Source: Pseudomonas viridiflava
GTDB lineage: Bacteria; Pseudomonadota; Gammaproteobacteria; Pseudomonadales; Pseudomonadaceae
Length of the DNA stretch: 64,000 bases
Assembly: GCF_900589395.1 (NCBI RefSeq)
Contig: NZ_UUIS01000066.1
Span: 29,815 to 93,814 of the forward strand
Direction: 5' to 3'
The position numbers were made by a program, and so were the translations under genes. Position 1 is the first letter of the stretch. Each line of letters begins with the position of its first letter. This document shows, piece after piece, positions 43,387 to 54,182 of this stretch. A model generated the notes under the pieces. The model saw only the letters and a program-made list of their open reading frames with translations. It was not told the DNA's origin and did no database searches.

Positions 43387-45006
43387 TTAAACCTTGAAAC
43401 GATTGACCAGCTGATTCAGACTAACCGCAAGCTTCGACATCTCGTTGCAAGCGCTTGCAGTCTGGCTTGCACCTGCAGAACTTTGGGAGGCCAGCTCGCG
43501 AATGCTAACCAGATTGCGATCGACTTCCCGGGCGACGTGCGCCTGTTCTTCCGAAGCGGTGGCGATGAGAATGTTACGCTCGTTGATGCCCGTAATAGCT
43601 GTCGCGATCTGGTCAAGCGAACTGCTGGCATCGCCTGCGACGCTTAGGGATTCTGCAGCCAGTTCTCTGCTGGTGGCCATCGCCTTCACGGCCTGGTCAG
43701 AATCGTTCTGAATGGCCTGAATCATCTGCTCAATTTCTTGCGTAGACACTTGCGTGCGGTGAGCGAGGGCTCGAACTTCGTCAGCAACGACTGCGAAGCC
43801 TCGGCCTTGTTCACCCGCCCTAGCGGCCTCGATCGCGGCATTGAGCGCAAGCAGATTGGTCTGCTCAGCAATGGCTCTGATCACCTCAACCACTTTGGAA
43901 ATGTTCTGTGCACGATTGGACAAGCCAGTGATCTGCTCGCTGGTGTCGCGCACGTTGCTCGACAGCTTTTCGATGGACTTAAGCGTCTGCGATACACGCT
44001 CCAAACCAACCTCCGTATAGCCCTGACCTTTCCTGGACTCTTCGGAAGCTGATTCGGCATTGCGTGCTACCTCGTCCACTGCAGCGCTCATCTCGGTGAC
44101 AGCAGTTGCAGCCTGATTTACTTCATCATTCTGCGACACCAGGCCAAGGCTGGATTGCTCAGTCACCGCGGTCATTTCTTCCGAGGCGGCAGCCAGTTGG
44201 GATGAGGAGTCAGCGATCTGCATGATCGTGCTTCGAAGGTTCTGCTGCATCGTGGCCAACGCGCTCAAAAGCCTGCCTGCCTCGTCGGTACCGCTTACCT
44301 CAACCTCCTTCGTCAGATCGCTTGAGGCAATGCGTTCGGCGACGCTAAGGGCGCTCCCGATGGGCGACGTAATCGTTTTGGTTAGAAGAGTTGCCAAACA
44401 AAGAGTCAGGAGCGCGACGAAGATAATCAGGCCGATGACGATGTAAAGACCTGAATCATAAACTTGCGTCGCTTGAACACCGGCAAGCGCAGCGCCTTTG
44501 TTATTGAATTGTGTTAATTCCTCGACCTGAGTTTCCATTTGGTTCGTGAGGGGACGTATACCGGTAGCGACGAGTTTGACAATCGAAGCGGTGTCGCCTG
44601 CCTTCAACAAAGGTTCCAGCAGATCCAGTTGGCTTGCGTAATCGTCGTAGGACTTTTTCACGGCCAAGAACAACTGTCGCTCCTGGTCACTCGCAATGAG
44701 GGTCTCATAGTTATAGACCGCATCCTTCATGGCTTTCCGGTAGGCAGGAAATTTGACGATGGTCTGCTGAACGGTTTGAGGATCGGCAACGGCCCGCTGG
44801 GTCTCCAACCGGACGCGAAGGACGGTGGAGTTCATCATCGCGGTTTGCCGAATACTGGGTAGCCAATTCAGTTCGACATCCTTTTCCGTATCGCGAAGCT
44901 TGCCCATCTGCAGTATGGCGATGACGCCCAAGACCACGACCAGCAAAATGATGGCCGAAAAAAACAAGGTGGCGCGTGGAGCGAGGTTTATATTTCTGAG
45001 CCGCAT
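43387..45006 (-). CDS. Methyl-accepting chemotaxis protein
   Basis: About 539 residues from ATG 45006 (45018 is an alternative). TM1 lies near residues 10-30, a four-helix-bundle sensor of ~155 residues follows, then TM2 near 190-210, HAMP, and a cytoplasmic signalling domain with the canonical tip EQTNLLALNAAIEAARAGEQGRGFAVVADEVRALA split over about residues 380-415. It binds a periplasmic ligand and signals to CheA; the ligand is unknown. It adjoins the left integrase. Confidence 0.92.
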   Translation of the reverse strand: MRLRNINLAPRATLFFSAIILLVVVLGVIAILQMGKLRDTEKDVELNWLPSIRQTAMMNSTVLRVRLETQRAVADPQTVQQTIVKFPAYRKAMKDAVYNYETLIASDQERQLFLAVKKSYDDYASQLDLLEPLLKAGDTASIVKLVATGIRPLTNQMETQVEELTQFNNKGAALAGVQATQVYDSGLYIVIGLIIFVALLTLCLATLLTKTITSPIGSALSVAERIASSDLTKEVEVSGTDEAGRLLSALATMQQNLRSTIMQIADSSSQLAAASEEMTAVTEQSSLGLVSQNDEVNQAATAVTEMSAAVDEVARNAESASEESRKGQGYTEVGLERVSQTLKSIEKLSSNVRDTSEQITGLSNRAQNISKVVEVIRAIAEQTNLLALNAAIEAARAGEQGRGFAVVADEVRALAHRTQVSTQEIEQMIQAIQNDSDQAVKAMATSRELAAESLSVAGDASSSLDQIATAITGINERNILIATASEEQAHVAREVDRNLVSIRELASQSSAGASQTASACNEMSKLAVSLNQLVNRFKV

Positions 45007-45167
45007 AGGACTTCCCACTGCAAGATGGCCAGAGGCCTGGTCTTGAAGCTATCGGCTAGAAATCGTGAAGGATTATGGCTGTTCGTCAGCTCGTTGACAC
45101 CACGTCCCCCGGCGGCGCATGCGTACCATTGTCGGTTATGGCCGTTACTTACCAATGTAAGAAATAC

Positions 45168-45193
45168 GTTATCACCAATTATTGCCGTTTATC
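45168..45193 (+). repeat. Outer motif, left copy (integrase-flanked block)
   Basis: This 26-base motif starts GTTATCACCAATTATTGCCG and ends in TTTATC. It recurs inverted at 55234-55259 with one mismatch. Each copy is 88 bases before its integrase start codon. Confidence 0.6.
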
Positions 45194-45281
45194 CGATCTG
45201 CGTACGCTGATCGCTTAGAACGTTGCTTTTGTGACTGTCATGACCGTAAGTGATCGTAGCGGTGCCAACAGAGAGATAGAT

Positions 45282-46244
45282 ATGCAGGAACTGACGAACA
45301 CTGCTCAGAACGCTCAGCGAAGGCTGACGGCGGTCGAATTTCAGGATTTGGCCCGAGTACCCGCTGCAGTCGAGTGGTTTGCCAACCTGGACAACCCTCG
45401 AACCCGCCGTGCCTACCAGAATGACCTGGAGGACTTCTGCGGTTTCGTCGGCTTGGTCTCGGCCGATGAGTTTCGCGTGGTCACCCGATCCCACGTTTTG
45501 GCCTGGCGCGCCCAGCTCGAGCATCGCGGTTTGGCGAGTGCCACGATCCGGCGCAAATTGGCCGCGCTGGCCAGCCTCTTTGATCACCTCCTGGAGAGCA
45601 ATGCGATCGCCGGCGGCAACCCCGTGCATGGGGTAAAGCGACCGAAGATTGAAAGCAACGAAGGCAAGACGCCGGCATTGGGTGATCACCAGGCCAAGGC
45701 GCTGCTCGAAGCCCCGGATGAAACGACCCTCAAAGGGCTGCGCGACCGGGCGATATTGGCTGTTCTTCTCTACCACGGACTACGCCGCGAAGAAGCGGCG
45801 CTGCTGCAGGTGAGCGACATTCAGGAGCGCCGCGGTATTCAGCATTTAAAGGTCCACGGCAAAGGCGGAAAGGTGCGTTACCTGCCGTTGCACCCGGTGG
45901 CAGCTGGACGCATTCACCTGTACCTGGAAAGCTCAGGGCATCATCTGGAGGACAGGAAAGTGCCGCTATTCATCCCGTTGCGTGGCAAGCTGACCGGTGC
46001 CGGCATCACGGCAAACGGTATCTATACCGTGGTGGCGACCTATGCGAAAAAAGCCGGGATTCAGGTCGACGGCCTTGGAGTGCACGGACTCAGGGCCACC
46101 GCGGCCACCAACGCACTGGAGCATGAAGCCGACATCGCCAAGGTCCAGGCCTGGCTCGGACATGCCAATATCAGCACGACCAAGATCTACGATCGGCGGC
46201 AGAATCGGCCAGAGGACTCACCGACCTACAAGGTGAGGTACTAA
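45282..46244 (+). CDS. Tyrosine recombinase (XerC/D-like), left copy
   Basis: The start at 45282 follows AGAGAGATAGAT; the longer frame begins in the shared upstream DNA. The 320-residue protein has an N-terminal SAM-like core-binding domain (TRRAYQNDLEDFCGF) and a catalytic domain with Arg in YHGLRREEAALL, His-x2-Arg in VHGLRATAAT, His in WLGHANI and Tyr in TTKIYDRR. It cuts and joins DNA at specific sites. A close inverted copy lies at 55145 and a decayed one at 29.7 kb. Confidence 0.9.
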   Translation: MQELTNTAQNAQRRLTAVEFQDLARVPAAVEWFANLDNPRTRRAYQNDLEDFCGFVGLVSADEFRVVTRSHVLAWRAQLEHRGLASATIRRKLAALASLFDHLLESNAIAGGNPVHGVKRPKIESNEGKTPALGDHQAKALLEAPDETTLKGLRDRAILAVLLYHGLRREEAALLQVSDIQERRGIQHLKVHGKGGKVRYLPLHPVAAGRIHLYLESSGHHLEDRKVPLFIPLRGKLTGAGITANGIYTVVATYAKKAGIQVDGLGVHGLRATAATNALEHEADIAKVQAWLGHANISTTKIYDRRQNRPEDSPTYKVRY

Positions 46245-46479
46245 AAGCTCGTCTCAGGCTGGTGCTGTTAGGTCCTTTGCTGTCCGTCCAGCCTGTTAGT
46301 AATCGACCCGATGCCTTCCACGGATGACAGCTATCGGCCAGAAGCGGACGTCAGACATCGGCGACTAAAATTATCTAGAGGCGGCAGGGCGTAGTAGCGA
46401 TGGCACATTTCTCGGCTACGCTCCCAAAAACGGAGCGGCTTTTTTGAGCTCTCCTCGATTGGCAAGGGAGCCGCCACCC

Positions 46480-47637
46480 ATGGATAGCCTGCACGATGTT
46501 CCTCAGCCAACTACCGTCCTGGTGGTCGACGACACCCCCGACAATCTGATGCTAATGGTCGATCTGCTCAAGGATCGTTATCGCATCAAAGCAGCCAATA
46601 GCGGCGAGAAGGCGTTGCGTATTCTTGAAAGCGATCCGTTACCGGATCTGATTCTGCTCGACATAATGATGCCTGGGCTGTCCGGCTACGAGGTGGCCGA
46701 GCGCCTAAAGAATGCCCCGCGAACTTGCGATATTCCAATCATCTTCCTTACCGCCATGGCCACCATAGAGGATGAGATCCTCGGTCTTGAGATGGGTGCT
46801 GTCGACTACATAACCAAGCCGATCAGCCCACCGTTAGTCTTGGCAAGAGTCGATACTCAACTCAAGGTCAAGGCGGCTGCCGACTTCCTGCGCGATCAGA
46901 ACGAATTTCTTGAGCAGGAGGTGCAGCGGCGCACCCGTGAGGTGATGGCTATTCAGGACGTCACCATCCATGCAATGGCTTCGCTTGCCGAGACCCGCGA
47001 CAACGAGACTGGCAACCATATCCGTCGTACTCAGCATTACATCCGTCTATTGGCGGATCTGCTGCGCGAACATCCACGATTTCGGCATTTTCTAGACGAG
47101 GACACCATTAGGCTGCTATTCAAGTCCGCGCCTTTGCATGACATAGGCAAGATCGGAATTCCCGACCACATTTTGCTCAAACCTGGGCGCTTCACCCCGG
47201 AAGAATTCGAGGTAATGAAGACTCACACCACATTGGGACGCGACGCCATCCAGCATGCCGAGAATCAGCTGGGAGTGAAGGTTGATTTTTTACGTCTTGC
47301 CAAGGAAATCGCATACAGCCACCAGGAAAAATGGGACGGCAGTGGCTATCCAGAGGGACTGGCCGCAGACGATATTCCTATCAGCGCCCGCTTAATGGCG
47401 GTAGCGGACGTGTACGACGCCCTGATCAGCCGTCGCGTGTACAAGCCAGGTATGCCCCATGAACAGGCAGTCGGCATCATTCGCGAAGGACGCGGCTCGC
47501 ATTTCGATCCAGATATCTGCGACGTCTTTGTGGCTAACGCAGAGCGCTTTCGGGAAATATCCGAGCGCTTCTCTGACACCGACCAAGACATGGCCAAGCA
47601 ACTGGCAACACTAGAGAGCATTGCCGAGCAGCCTTGA
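46480..47637 (+). CDS. Response regulator with HD-GYP phosphodiesterase domain
   Basis: A 385-residue protein (start at 46480 after AAGGGAG; 46444 is an alternative). An N-terminal receiver domain has LVVDDTPDN and the phospho-acceptor in ILLDIMMPG (about residue 60). The C-terminal HD-GYP domain has HDIGKIGIPDHILLKPG (about 219) and YSHQEKWDGSGYPEGL (about 287). This class breaks down cyclic di-GMP when phosphorylated. The two downstream signalling genes are its likely partners. Confidence 0.9.
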   Translation: MDSLHDVPQPTTVLVVDDTPDNLMLMVDLLKDRYRIKAANSGEKALRILESDPLPDLILLDIMMPGLSGYEVAERLKNAPRTCDIPIIFLTAMATIEDEILGLEMGAVDYITKPISPPLVLARVDTQLKVKAAADFLRDQNEFLEQEVQRRTREVMAIQDVTIHAMASLAETRDNETGNHIRRTQHYIRLLADLLREHPRFRHFLDEDTIRLLFKSAPLHDIGKIGIPDHILLKPGRFTPEEFEVMKTHTTLGRDAIQHAENQLGVKVDFLRLAKEIAYSHQEKWDGSGYPEGLAADDIPISARLMAVADVYDALISRRVYKPGMPHEQAVGIIREGRGSHFDPDICDVFVANAERFREISERFSDTDQDMAKQLATLESIAEQP

Positions 47638-47666
47638 GTACAGTGCGCCCTGTTAAGAGACGATAA

Positions 47667-50600
47667 ATGACCCGATTATTCGACCTGCTGGAACGGCTTT
47701 CTCTGGGGCGTAAGCTGCTGATTGGCTTCACCACTCTGCTCGCGATGATCCTATTGCTTGGTGTACAGAGCCTACGTACTCAGAACTCTCTTAAGCACGA
47801 GATGCAGCAGCTGTATCAGCAAGACTTGGTGGGGATAGAACTGGTACAGGAGGCCCGGGTGCAGTTGCCCCATGTTATGCAGGCCCTGCAAAGAGCAGTC
47901 GGCACCAACAATGCGGAAATCCGTATAGCTGCATTGACCCACATGCATGACGCGCAGAAGCGCTTGCAAGAAGCTGTAACTCAGGCACGCCCCACCCTGC
48001 GCCGACAGACTAGCCTGAAGGGCTTGGCTGAGTTCGAGGCTTCCCTGCAACGCCTGCTGGACAGCGGTGATAATGCGCTTGCGCTGGTAGGTCGCGGTTA
48101 TCTGGGCCAGGCCATGGCTGTACTCAATAGCCAGCAGTTCATAGATCTAGAAATGGAAAGTGACGCGCTGTTGGATCGTGTGGCGGAAAATAAGAGCGCC
48201 GATATCCACGATACGGCGAAATATCTCGCCGACTATGCAGTGCGCAGCAGCAATGTCACCTACGCCCTGTTGTTGGGTGGTTCAACGCTGGCACTAATAC
48301 TTGCGTGGTTGGTGAGCCGATCGATTCGCCTGCCTCTCAACCGGGTACGCATTGCGGTGGACGAGTTGGCCTCCGGCAAGCTTGATCAGCAGATTCCCCA
48401 CACAAACCTGCAAAACGAGACCGGTGACTTGGCGCGTGCTATCGCCAAGCTCCAGGTTGAGTCGCGTCAGCTTGAGCGTCAGCGCTGGCTCAAGGGGCAC
48501 GCTTCCTTGTTGCAGATCGACCTACAGCAAGCGGAAACGCCGCAGGATCTGGCCCAGGCCTTCTTCAGCCGCATAGTCCCGCAGTTGGGCATGTGTCAGG
48601 GGGCGCTGTATGTCCTCTATCAGGGAGCTTCACAGCTGCGATTGCTAGGAGGCTACGCCCTAGATGGCCAGAGCCCGCCGTACGTAGAGGTGGAGCTCGG
48701 AGAAGGGCTTGTAGGCCAATGTGCCCGTGATCACAAACCGCGTCAGCTCAACGATCTTCCAAAATCCTTTTGGCATGTGCGTTCCCAATTGGGCGAGGCT
48801 CGAGTCAGCCACCTACTGGTACAGCCGATAATGCGTGGCGAGCGCCTACTCGGTGTGCTGGAGCTAGCCGGATTCCATCCTCTGGACGAGGACGAGGAAC
48901 TGCTACTACAGGAGGTGCTGCCCAGGTTGGCTGGTGCGTTGGCGATCATGGAACGTAGCGAAGCCGCTCAGGCATTGCTGCAAGAGACGCGTCGCCAAGC
49001 AGACGAGATGGGAAATCAAGCGCAGCAACTGGAGCGCCAGTCTCAGGAGCTGGAGGCCCAGCAGGCAGCACTGCGAGCGACCGAGGCCTGGTATCGCGGC
49101 ATCATCGAGGCATCACCTGACGGCATGTTGGTACTGGGGGCCGACGGCCGCATTATGATGACCAATCCGCAACTCGACGTTCTATTTGGCTATGAACACG
49201 GCGAGCTAATTGGAGCTTTTGTCGAGCGGTTGGTGCCGCATGCTGCTCGCGAACGGCATGTTGGTTTGCGGGACGGTTTCATCGCTAGCGGCACCACGCG
49301 TCAGATGGGCGGTAACTTAGATGACCTGCGCGGCGTGCGCAAAGACGGCAGCCAATTTTCGGTTGAGATTGGCCTCTCCCATCTGCCTAGCCTTGAGGGG
49401 CGTGGTATTTGCGTGTGCGCATCGGTGCGTGACGTCAGTGAGCGCCGTGCGATGGAAACCAAGCTGCGCACGGCAAGCGACCGCTTGAGTCTGGCTCAGG
49501 AGGCGGGTGACATTGGCCTGTTCGACGTTGACTTGGTCACTGGTCACAACTACTGGACGCCTCAGTTGGAGCATATGTTCGGGCTCGAAGCTGGCGAGTT
49601 CGGTGGGACCATGGCGCACTGGAATGCAATGCTACATCCCGATGATGCAGAGGCTGCCAATGCCTCCTACGCTGAGGCGATTATTAGCGGTGTCGACCGC
49701 TTTGGATTGGATTTCCGCATCGTACGGCGGAACGACGGCGCGGTACGCACCTTCAAGTCGCTCAGCCGTTTCACTCGTGCCGCAGACGGCAAGCCACTGC
49801 GTGCTACTGGTGTCAACATTGACATCACTGAACTGGTCGAGGCGCGGGCCGTGGCTGAGGAGGCCACTCGAGCCAAGAGCGAGTTCCTCGCCAATATGAG
49901 CCATGAAATTCGCACTCCGATGAACGCCATCATTGGCATGAGCCACCTGGCGCTGCGCACCGAACTGGACAGCAGGCAGCGCAACTATATCGAAAAGGTG
50001 CATCGCTCGGCGGAGAATCTGTTGGGCATCATCAATGACATCCTCGACTTCTCCAAGATCGAGGCGGGCAGGATGAGCCTTGAGCACACTCCCTTCCGAC
50101 TGGAGGACGTACTCGACAGCTTCGCGAGCATGGTCGGCTTGAAGGCTGAGGACAAGGGGCTGGAGTTGCTGTTTCATACCCCACCGGAATTGACTACTGC
50201 GCTGGTTGGCGATCCCCTGCGCTTGGGACAGGTGCTTATCAATCTGGGCAACAATGCCGCCAAGTTCACAGAGCGTGGTGAGATTGTGGTCGGCGCAGAG
50301 CAGATTGGTGCGAATGACGAGCAGGTTGAGCTACATTTCTGGGTGCGTGATACCGGTATCGGTATGACGCCCGAGCAGTGCGAGCGAATGTTCCAGTCGT
50401 TTAGCCAAGCCGACAGTTCGACCACGCGCAAGTACGGGGGCACCGGGTTAGGTCTGTCCATTTCTAAGAAGTTGGTGGAGCTGATGCAAGGACGGATCTG
50501 GGTGGAGAGCGTCCCGGGACTGGGCTCTACCTTCCATTTCCAAGTGCGCCTAGGCATTCAACAAGGTGTACAGCCTCGGCGCATGTTAAGGGCAGACGAA

Positions 50601-52073
50601 TTGCCGGGTATGCGTGTGCTGGTGGTGGACGACAACGCCAGCGCCCGCGAAATCCTATCAGGTATGGCGCGCAGCTTCGGACTAGAGGTAGACGTCGCCG
50701 AGAACGGCAGTATGGCCCTTCGTCTATTGGCCGATGCCGAGGCGCGGGAGCTGCCTTACGACTTAGTGCTGATGGACTGGCGGATGCCTGGTATGGACGG
50801 TATGGAAACAGTGAGCCGAATGCGTTCTGGCAACCTGCGCCTCACGCCGTCAGTGATCATGGTTACCGCGTTCGGTCGTGACGACGCCCGCGATGAGGCC
50901 GAGCGGCAGGGCATCCAACTGCCAATTGTGTTGACCAAGCCGGTTACCCCATCGTCATTGCTCGAAGCCATCGGCGCAGTGTTGGGCCGGGTGCCCCAGG
51001 GTGAGACCCGGACGAGCGAGCGTTCCGAGCAGAGTGCCAACACTGTTGCCGGACTACGCGGCGCGCGGCTGCTGCTGGTGGAAGACAATGAGTTGAACCA
51101 GGAACTCGCATGGGAGTTGCTGGAGAGCGCCGGGATACAGTTGCGCCTGGCGCGGCATGGCCAGGAAGCTCTGGACATCCTTGGTGTCGATGCCGACTTC
51201 GACGGTGTACTGATGGACTGCCAGATGCCGGTAATGGACGGCTATACCGCCACTCGCAGGATTCGTGAGCAGGCACGTTTCTCGGAATTACCGGTACTGG
51301 CTATGACCGCCAACGCGATGGAGGGTGATCGCGAGCGTGCGCTGGCTTGTGGTATGAACGACCACATATCCAAACCACTGAACGTCGACGGTATGTTCGC
51401 CACTCTGGCCAAGTGGATCCATCCCAAGACTTCTCGCCATGAGCCGGCACCGTCATTGCCGGAGCCCGCTTTGGACGACCTGCCGCAGCATATCGAAGGC
51501 ATCGACATCGCGGCCGGCTTGAGCACCTGCATGGGGCGTCGTGATCTCTACCTGCGCCTGTTGCGCAAATTCCGTGACACACAAACTGGCTTCGTTGAGC
51601 AGTTCCAAACTGCCTTAACCGATCCGGACGCCAGCGCTGCTGGCCGACTCGCCCATAGCCTGCGGGGCACCGCCGGTAATATCGGCGCCAAGACTGTGGC
51701 CCAAGCTGCAGGCGCGCTTGAGGGGGCCTGCCAGTCCGGCGATCAGGAGCTGACAATCCGCAATTTAGTGGCCGAGGTGCAGCGATGCCTGGCGCCAATC
51801 CTGGCGGCCTTAACTGCTCTGGGCAATGGCCCTGCGAGCCCGGAGAACGCTGCTCGGTATAACGACGCTGAGTTGGAACGAGAACTGACCTTACTAGCGC
51901 GTTTGCTGGAGGAGAGCGACACGGCTGCCGTGACAGTCCTTGAGGAGCTGCGCCGACAGCCGCTTGATCAGCTCATTGCTAAGCGCCTTGCGCTAGTGGC
52001 TCAACAGGTTGAGCGGTTTGACTTTGACCGAGCCCTGGCGTTGCTGCAGGGCGAGTCAGCAACAGGCGCCTGA
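47667..52073 (+). CDS. Hybrid sensor histidine kinase, TM-HAMP-GAF-PAS-PAS-HK-REC-REC-HPt
   Basis: The 1,468-residue membrane protein has TM segments near residues 15-35 and 195-215 with a ~160-residue periplasmic sensor between, then HAMP, GAF (about 280-430), coiled coil, two PAS domains (about 475-730), the kinase with His746 in NMSHEIRTPMNAIIG and an ATPase domain, two receivers (Asp near 1034 and 1182) and an HPt domain (LAHSLRGTAGNIG, His near 1329). This BarA/EvgS-like relay can pass phosphate to the neighbouring receivers. The ligand is unknown. Confidence 0.92.
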   Translation: MTRLFDLLERLSLGRKLLIGFTTLLAMILLLGVQSLRTQNSLKHEMQQLYQQDLVGIELVQEARVQLPHVMQALQRAVGTNNAEIRIAALTHMHDAQKRLQEAVTQARPTLRRQTSLKGLAEFEASLQRLLDSGDNALALVGRGYLGQAMAVLNSQQFIDLEMESDALLDRVAENKSADIHDTAKYLADYAVRSSNVTYALLLGGSTLALILAWLVSRSIRLPLNRVRIAVDELASGKLDQQIPHTNLQNETGDLARAIAKLQVESRQLERQRWLKGHASLLQIDLQQAETPQDLAQAFFSRIVPQLGMCQGALYVLYQGASQLRLLGGYALDGQSPPYVEVELGEGLVGQCARDHKPRQLNDLPKSFWHVRSQLGEARVSHLLVQPIMRGERLLGVLELAGFHPLDEDEELLLQEVLPRLAGALAIMERSEAAQALLQETRRQADEMGNQAQQLERQSQELEAQQAALRATEAWYRGIIEASPDGMLVLGADGRIMMTNPQLDVLFGYEHGELIGAFVERLVPHAARERHVGLRDGFIASGTTRQMGGNLDDLRGVRKDGSQFSVEIGLSHLPSLEGRGICVCASVRDVSERRAMETKLRTASDRLSLAQEAGDIGLFDVDLVTGHNYWTPQLEHMFGLEAGEFGGTMAHWNAMLHPDDAEAANASYAEAIISGVDRFGLDFRIVRRNDGAVRTFKSLSRFTRAADGKPLRATGVNIDITELVEARAVAEEATRAKSEFLANMSHEIRTPMNAIIGMSHLALRTELDSRQRNYIEKVHRSAENLLGIINDILDFSKIEAGRMSLEHTPFRLEDVLDSFASMVGLKAEDKGLELLFHTPPELTTALVGDPLRLGQVLINLGNNAAKFTERGEIVVGAEQIGANDEQVELHFWVRDTGIGMTPEQCERMFQSFSQADSSTTRKYGGTGLGLSISKKLVELMQGRIWVESVPGLGSTFHFQVRLGIQQGVQPRRMLRADELPGMRVLVVDDNASAREILSGMARSFGLEVDVAENGSMALRLLADAEARELPYDLVLMDWRMPGMDGMETVSRMRSGNLRLTPSVIMVTAFGRDDARDEAERQGIQLPIVLTKPVTPSSLLEAIGAVLGRVPQGETRTSERSEQSANTVAGLRGARLLLVEDNELNQELAWELLESAGIQLRLARHGQEALDILGVDADFDGVLMDCQMPVMDGYTATRRIREQARFSELPVLAMTANAMEGDRERALACGMNDHISKPLNVDGMFATLAKWIHPKTSRHEPAPSLPEPALDDLPQHIEGIDIAAGLSTCMGRRDLYLRLLRKFRDTQTGFVEQFQTALTDPDASAAGRLAHSLRGTAGNIGAKTVAQAAGALEGACQSGDQELTIRNLVAEVQRCLAPILAALTALGNGPASPENAARYNDAELERELTLLARLLEESDTAAVTVLEELRRQPLDQLIAKRLALVAQQVERFDFDRALALLQGESATGA

Positions 52074-52113
52074 CTGGCGTATCCCAATCCTCTGACCTGG
52101 AGCCCTACGCATT

Positions 52114-53646
52114 ATGATTACCGCCGATACCGTATTCTTAGTCGTCGACGATGCCGACACCATGCGCAGGGTCAATAGTAGCCAATTGGAGCGTCTTGGG
52201 GTACGACACATCCTCACTGCTGCCAATGGTGTAGAGGCACTCGCGGTACTAAAAGCGCGTAAGGTAGATGTGATTCTTTCTGACTGGAACATGCCGGTCA
52301 TGGATGGTCTCACTTTGTTGCGTAGGCTACGCAGTGACCCCAAGTTGGCCATGCTTCCCTTCATCATGATTACCGCAGAGAGCTCTCGCTCCCAAATTAC
52401 CGAGGCCATCGCTGCCGGTGTCAGCAACATACTGATCAAACCCTATACCGCCAATGACCTTTCGCAGCGCGTAACGCGTGCCATGAGTCACCGTCCTCGG
52501 CTGCATTCGCCACCAGTGAATGCTCAGCCTGCCCGAGAGCCAAAAGCTGAGGAGCGTCGTCCCACGCTGCTGGTGGTCGATGACGTACCGGACAACCTAG
52601 CACTGATTGCTGGGCTGTTTCAGGACGAGTATCGCGTATTGGCTGCGCGCGACGGGCGCAATGCATTAGCCATCTGTACTTCTGAGTCCCCGCCAGACCT
52701 AATTCTTCTGGATGTGATGATGCCGAATATGGACGGTTTCGAACTGGCCCAGCACCTTCGCAGCCATCCCAGCGCTAGCCGCATCCCGGTCATCTTCATC
52801 ACGGCCATGAGCGATCCGACAGCACAGTTGCGTGGGCTTGAGCTGGGCGCAGTGGATTTTGTCAGTAAGCCTGTTGATCCCACGTCGCTACATCTTCGGG
52901 TGGTCAACCTGTTGCGCCTGGTAGAGCAACGCAAAGATCTGCAACAGGAGTACGACACCATGCTGGAGCTGGAGCGCTTGCGCGAGGAGGCCAGCAGTAT
53001 TTCACGTCATGATCTGAAAGCGCCTCTGTGCAATATTCTCGGCTTGGCCCGCGGCCTGCTTGAAGGTGGCAACCTGCTGCCGCGCCAGTCGCAGATGCTG
53101 CACAGCCTAGAAGCCGACGGCCAGAACCTGCTAGGAATGATCGACATGGCTGGCGACATCTACAAGATCGAGACCGGTCGTTTCGAACTGAAGCCGGTCG
53201 CGGTCGAACTGCTTCCTCTGGTAAGGCGCCTATGCGATTCGGCCAGGCTGACTTACCAAGCAAAAAAACTAACAATTGAAGTGTTGGCGGAAAACATCAA
53301 TGAATCGACACCAGTGCTAGCTAGCGGAGACGAGTTACTGTGCTTTTCGCTACTAAACAATCTGCTGAAGAATGCCTGCGAGGCGGCCCCTGAGAAAAGC
53401 CGAGTGCGGCTCATATTGACACCCACCGACCATGTTGAGTTGGTAATGGAGAACCAGCCAGCAGTACCCGTGGCATTTCGGTCAAGGTTCTTCGAAAAGT
53501 ACGCGAGCCATGGCAAGTCTGGCGGTACGGGGCTGGGTACCTACTCAGCAAAATTACTAGCGGAGGCCCAGCAAGGCAGCTTGGAGTTGGAAGTGGATGA
53601 CGAGGCGAACCTGACACGCTTACGGTTGCAGTTGCCGCCTAGATAA
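52114..53646 (+). CDS. REC-REC-histidine kinase protein
   Basis: A 510-residue soluble protein. The first receiver has its Asp in VILSDWNMPV (about residue 56), the second in ILLDVMMPNMDGF (about 199). After a coiled coil comes a kinase-type dimerisation helix with His in SISRHDLKAPLCNILG (about 299) and an ATPase domain with LLKNACEAAPE and GGTGLGTYSAKLL. The receiver-first order suggests it takes signals from the hybrid kinase and feeds them on, perhaps to the HD-GYP regulator. Confidence 0.9.
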   Translation: MITADTVFLVVDDADTMRRVNSSQLERLGVRHILTAANGVEALAVLKARKVDVILSDWNMPVMDGLTLLRRLRSDPKLAMLPFIMITAESSRSQITEAIAAGVSNILIKPYTANDLSQRVTRAMSHRPRLHSPPVNAQPAREPKAEERRPTLLVVDDVPDNLALIAGLFQDEYRVLAARDGRNALAICTSESPPDLILLDVMMPNMDGFELAQHLRSHPSASRIPVIFITAMSDPTAQLRGLELGAVDFVSKPVDPTSLHLRVVNLLRLVEQRKDLQQEYDTMLELERLREEASSISRHDLKAPLCNILGLARGLLEGGNLLPRQSQMLHSLEADGQNLLGMIDMAGDIYKIETGRFELKPVAVELLPLVRRLCDSARLTYQAKKLTIEVLAENINESTPVLASGDELLCFSLLNNLLKNACEAAPEKSRVRLILTPTDHVELVMENQPAVPVAFRSRFFEKYASHGKSGGTGLGTYSAKLLAEAQQGSLELEVDDEANLTRLRLQLPPR

Positions 53647-54182
53647 TTAAGTTCTGCAGTTTTTTCTAATCAGATCTAGGCCAAGCAGGGTGAGGGCACC
53701 TTTAACTACTCAATGACCGCTTCTGTTTGAGATGGTTGCTGCAGAACAGATCACCGTTGATTTAATTGACGCTGAGTGACTGCTCCTGGCCGAAAGCTGC
53801 CGTTAATAAGCCGACCAACAGGCGTCGCTTTGTTGGTTGGTGCGCATGGCTTACAACTCAAACAAGGGTATGGTTTTGGGCGTATCAAATCGGCCCGCAC
53901 AGCGCTACCTTCAGCATCTAACAAACGTACGCTGAGGAGTCGAAACAGTGGAGACTGAACGAGGTGTTGAGGAACGGAACGGTCGATGGTCGATCGTTGC
54001 CGGACGTGCTGTATGCACTGGCTGCATGGAAAGCCAAGCGCTGGAAGACTGCGAAAGCCCCTTTCTACATGCCGACACCTGTCCAGCCAGCGATGTGGAA
54101 GGTCATCATCCATGGGCAGCGTTGCACCACATCCTTGGCAGTGCGCGTGGGTGAGCTGCCGCTTAGGCCTCGATCACTTCAA
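53647..54182. other. Stretch between signalling cassette and right integrase
   Basis: Several short frames overlap on both strands, none with a recognisable family or ribosome site. Confidence 0.4.
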
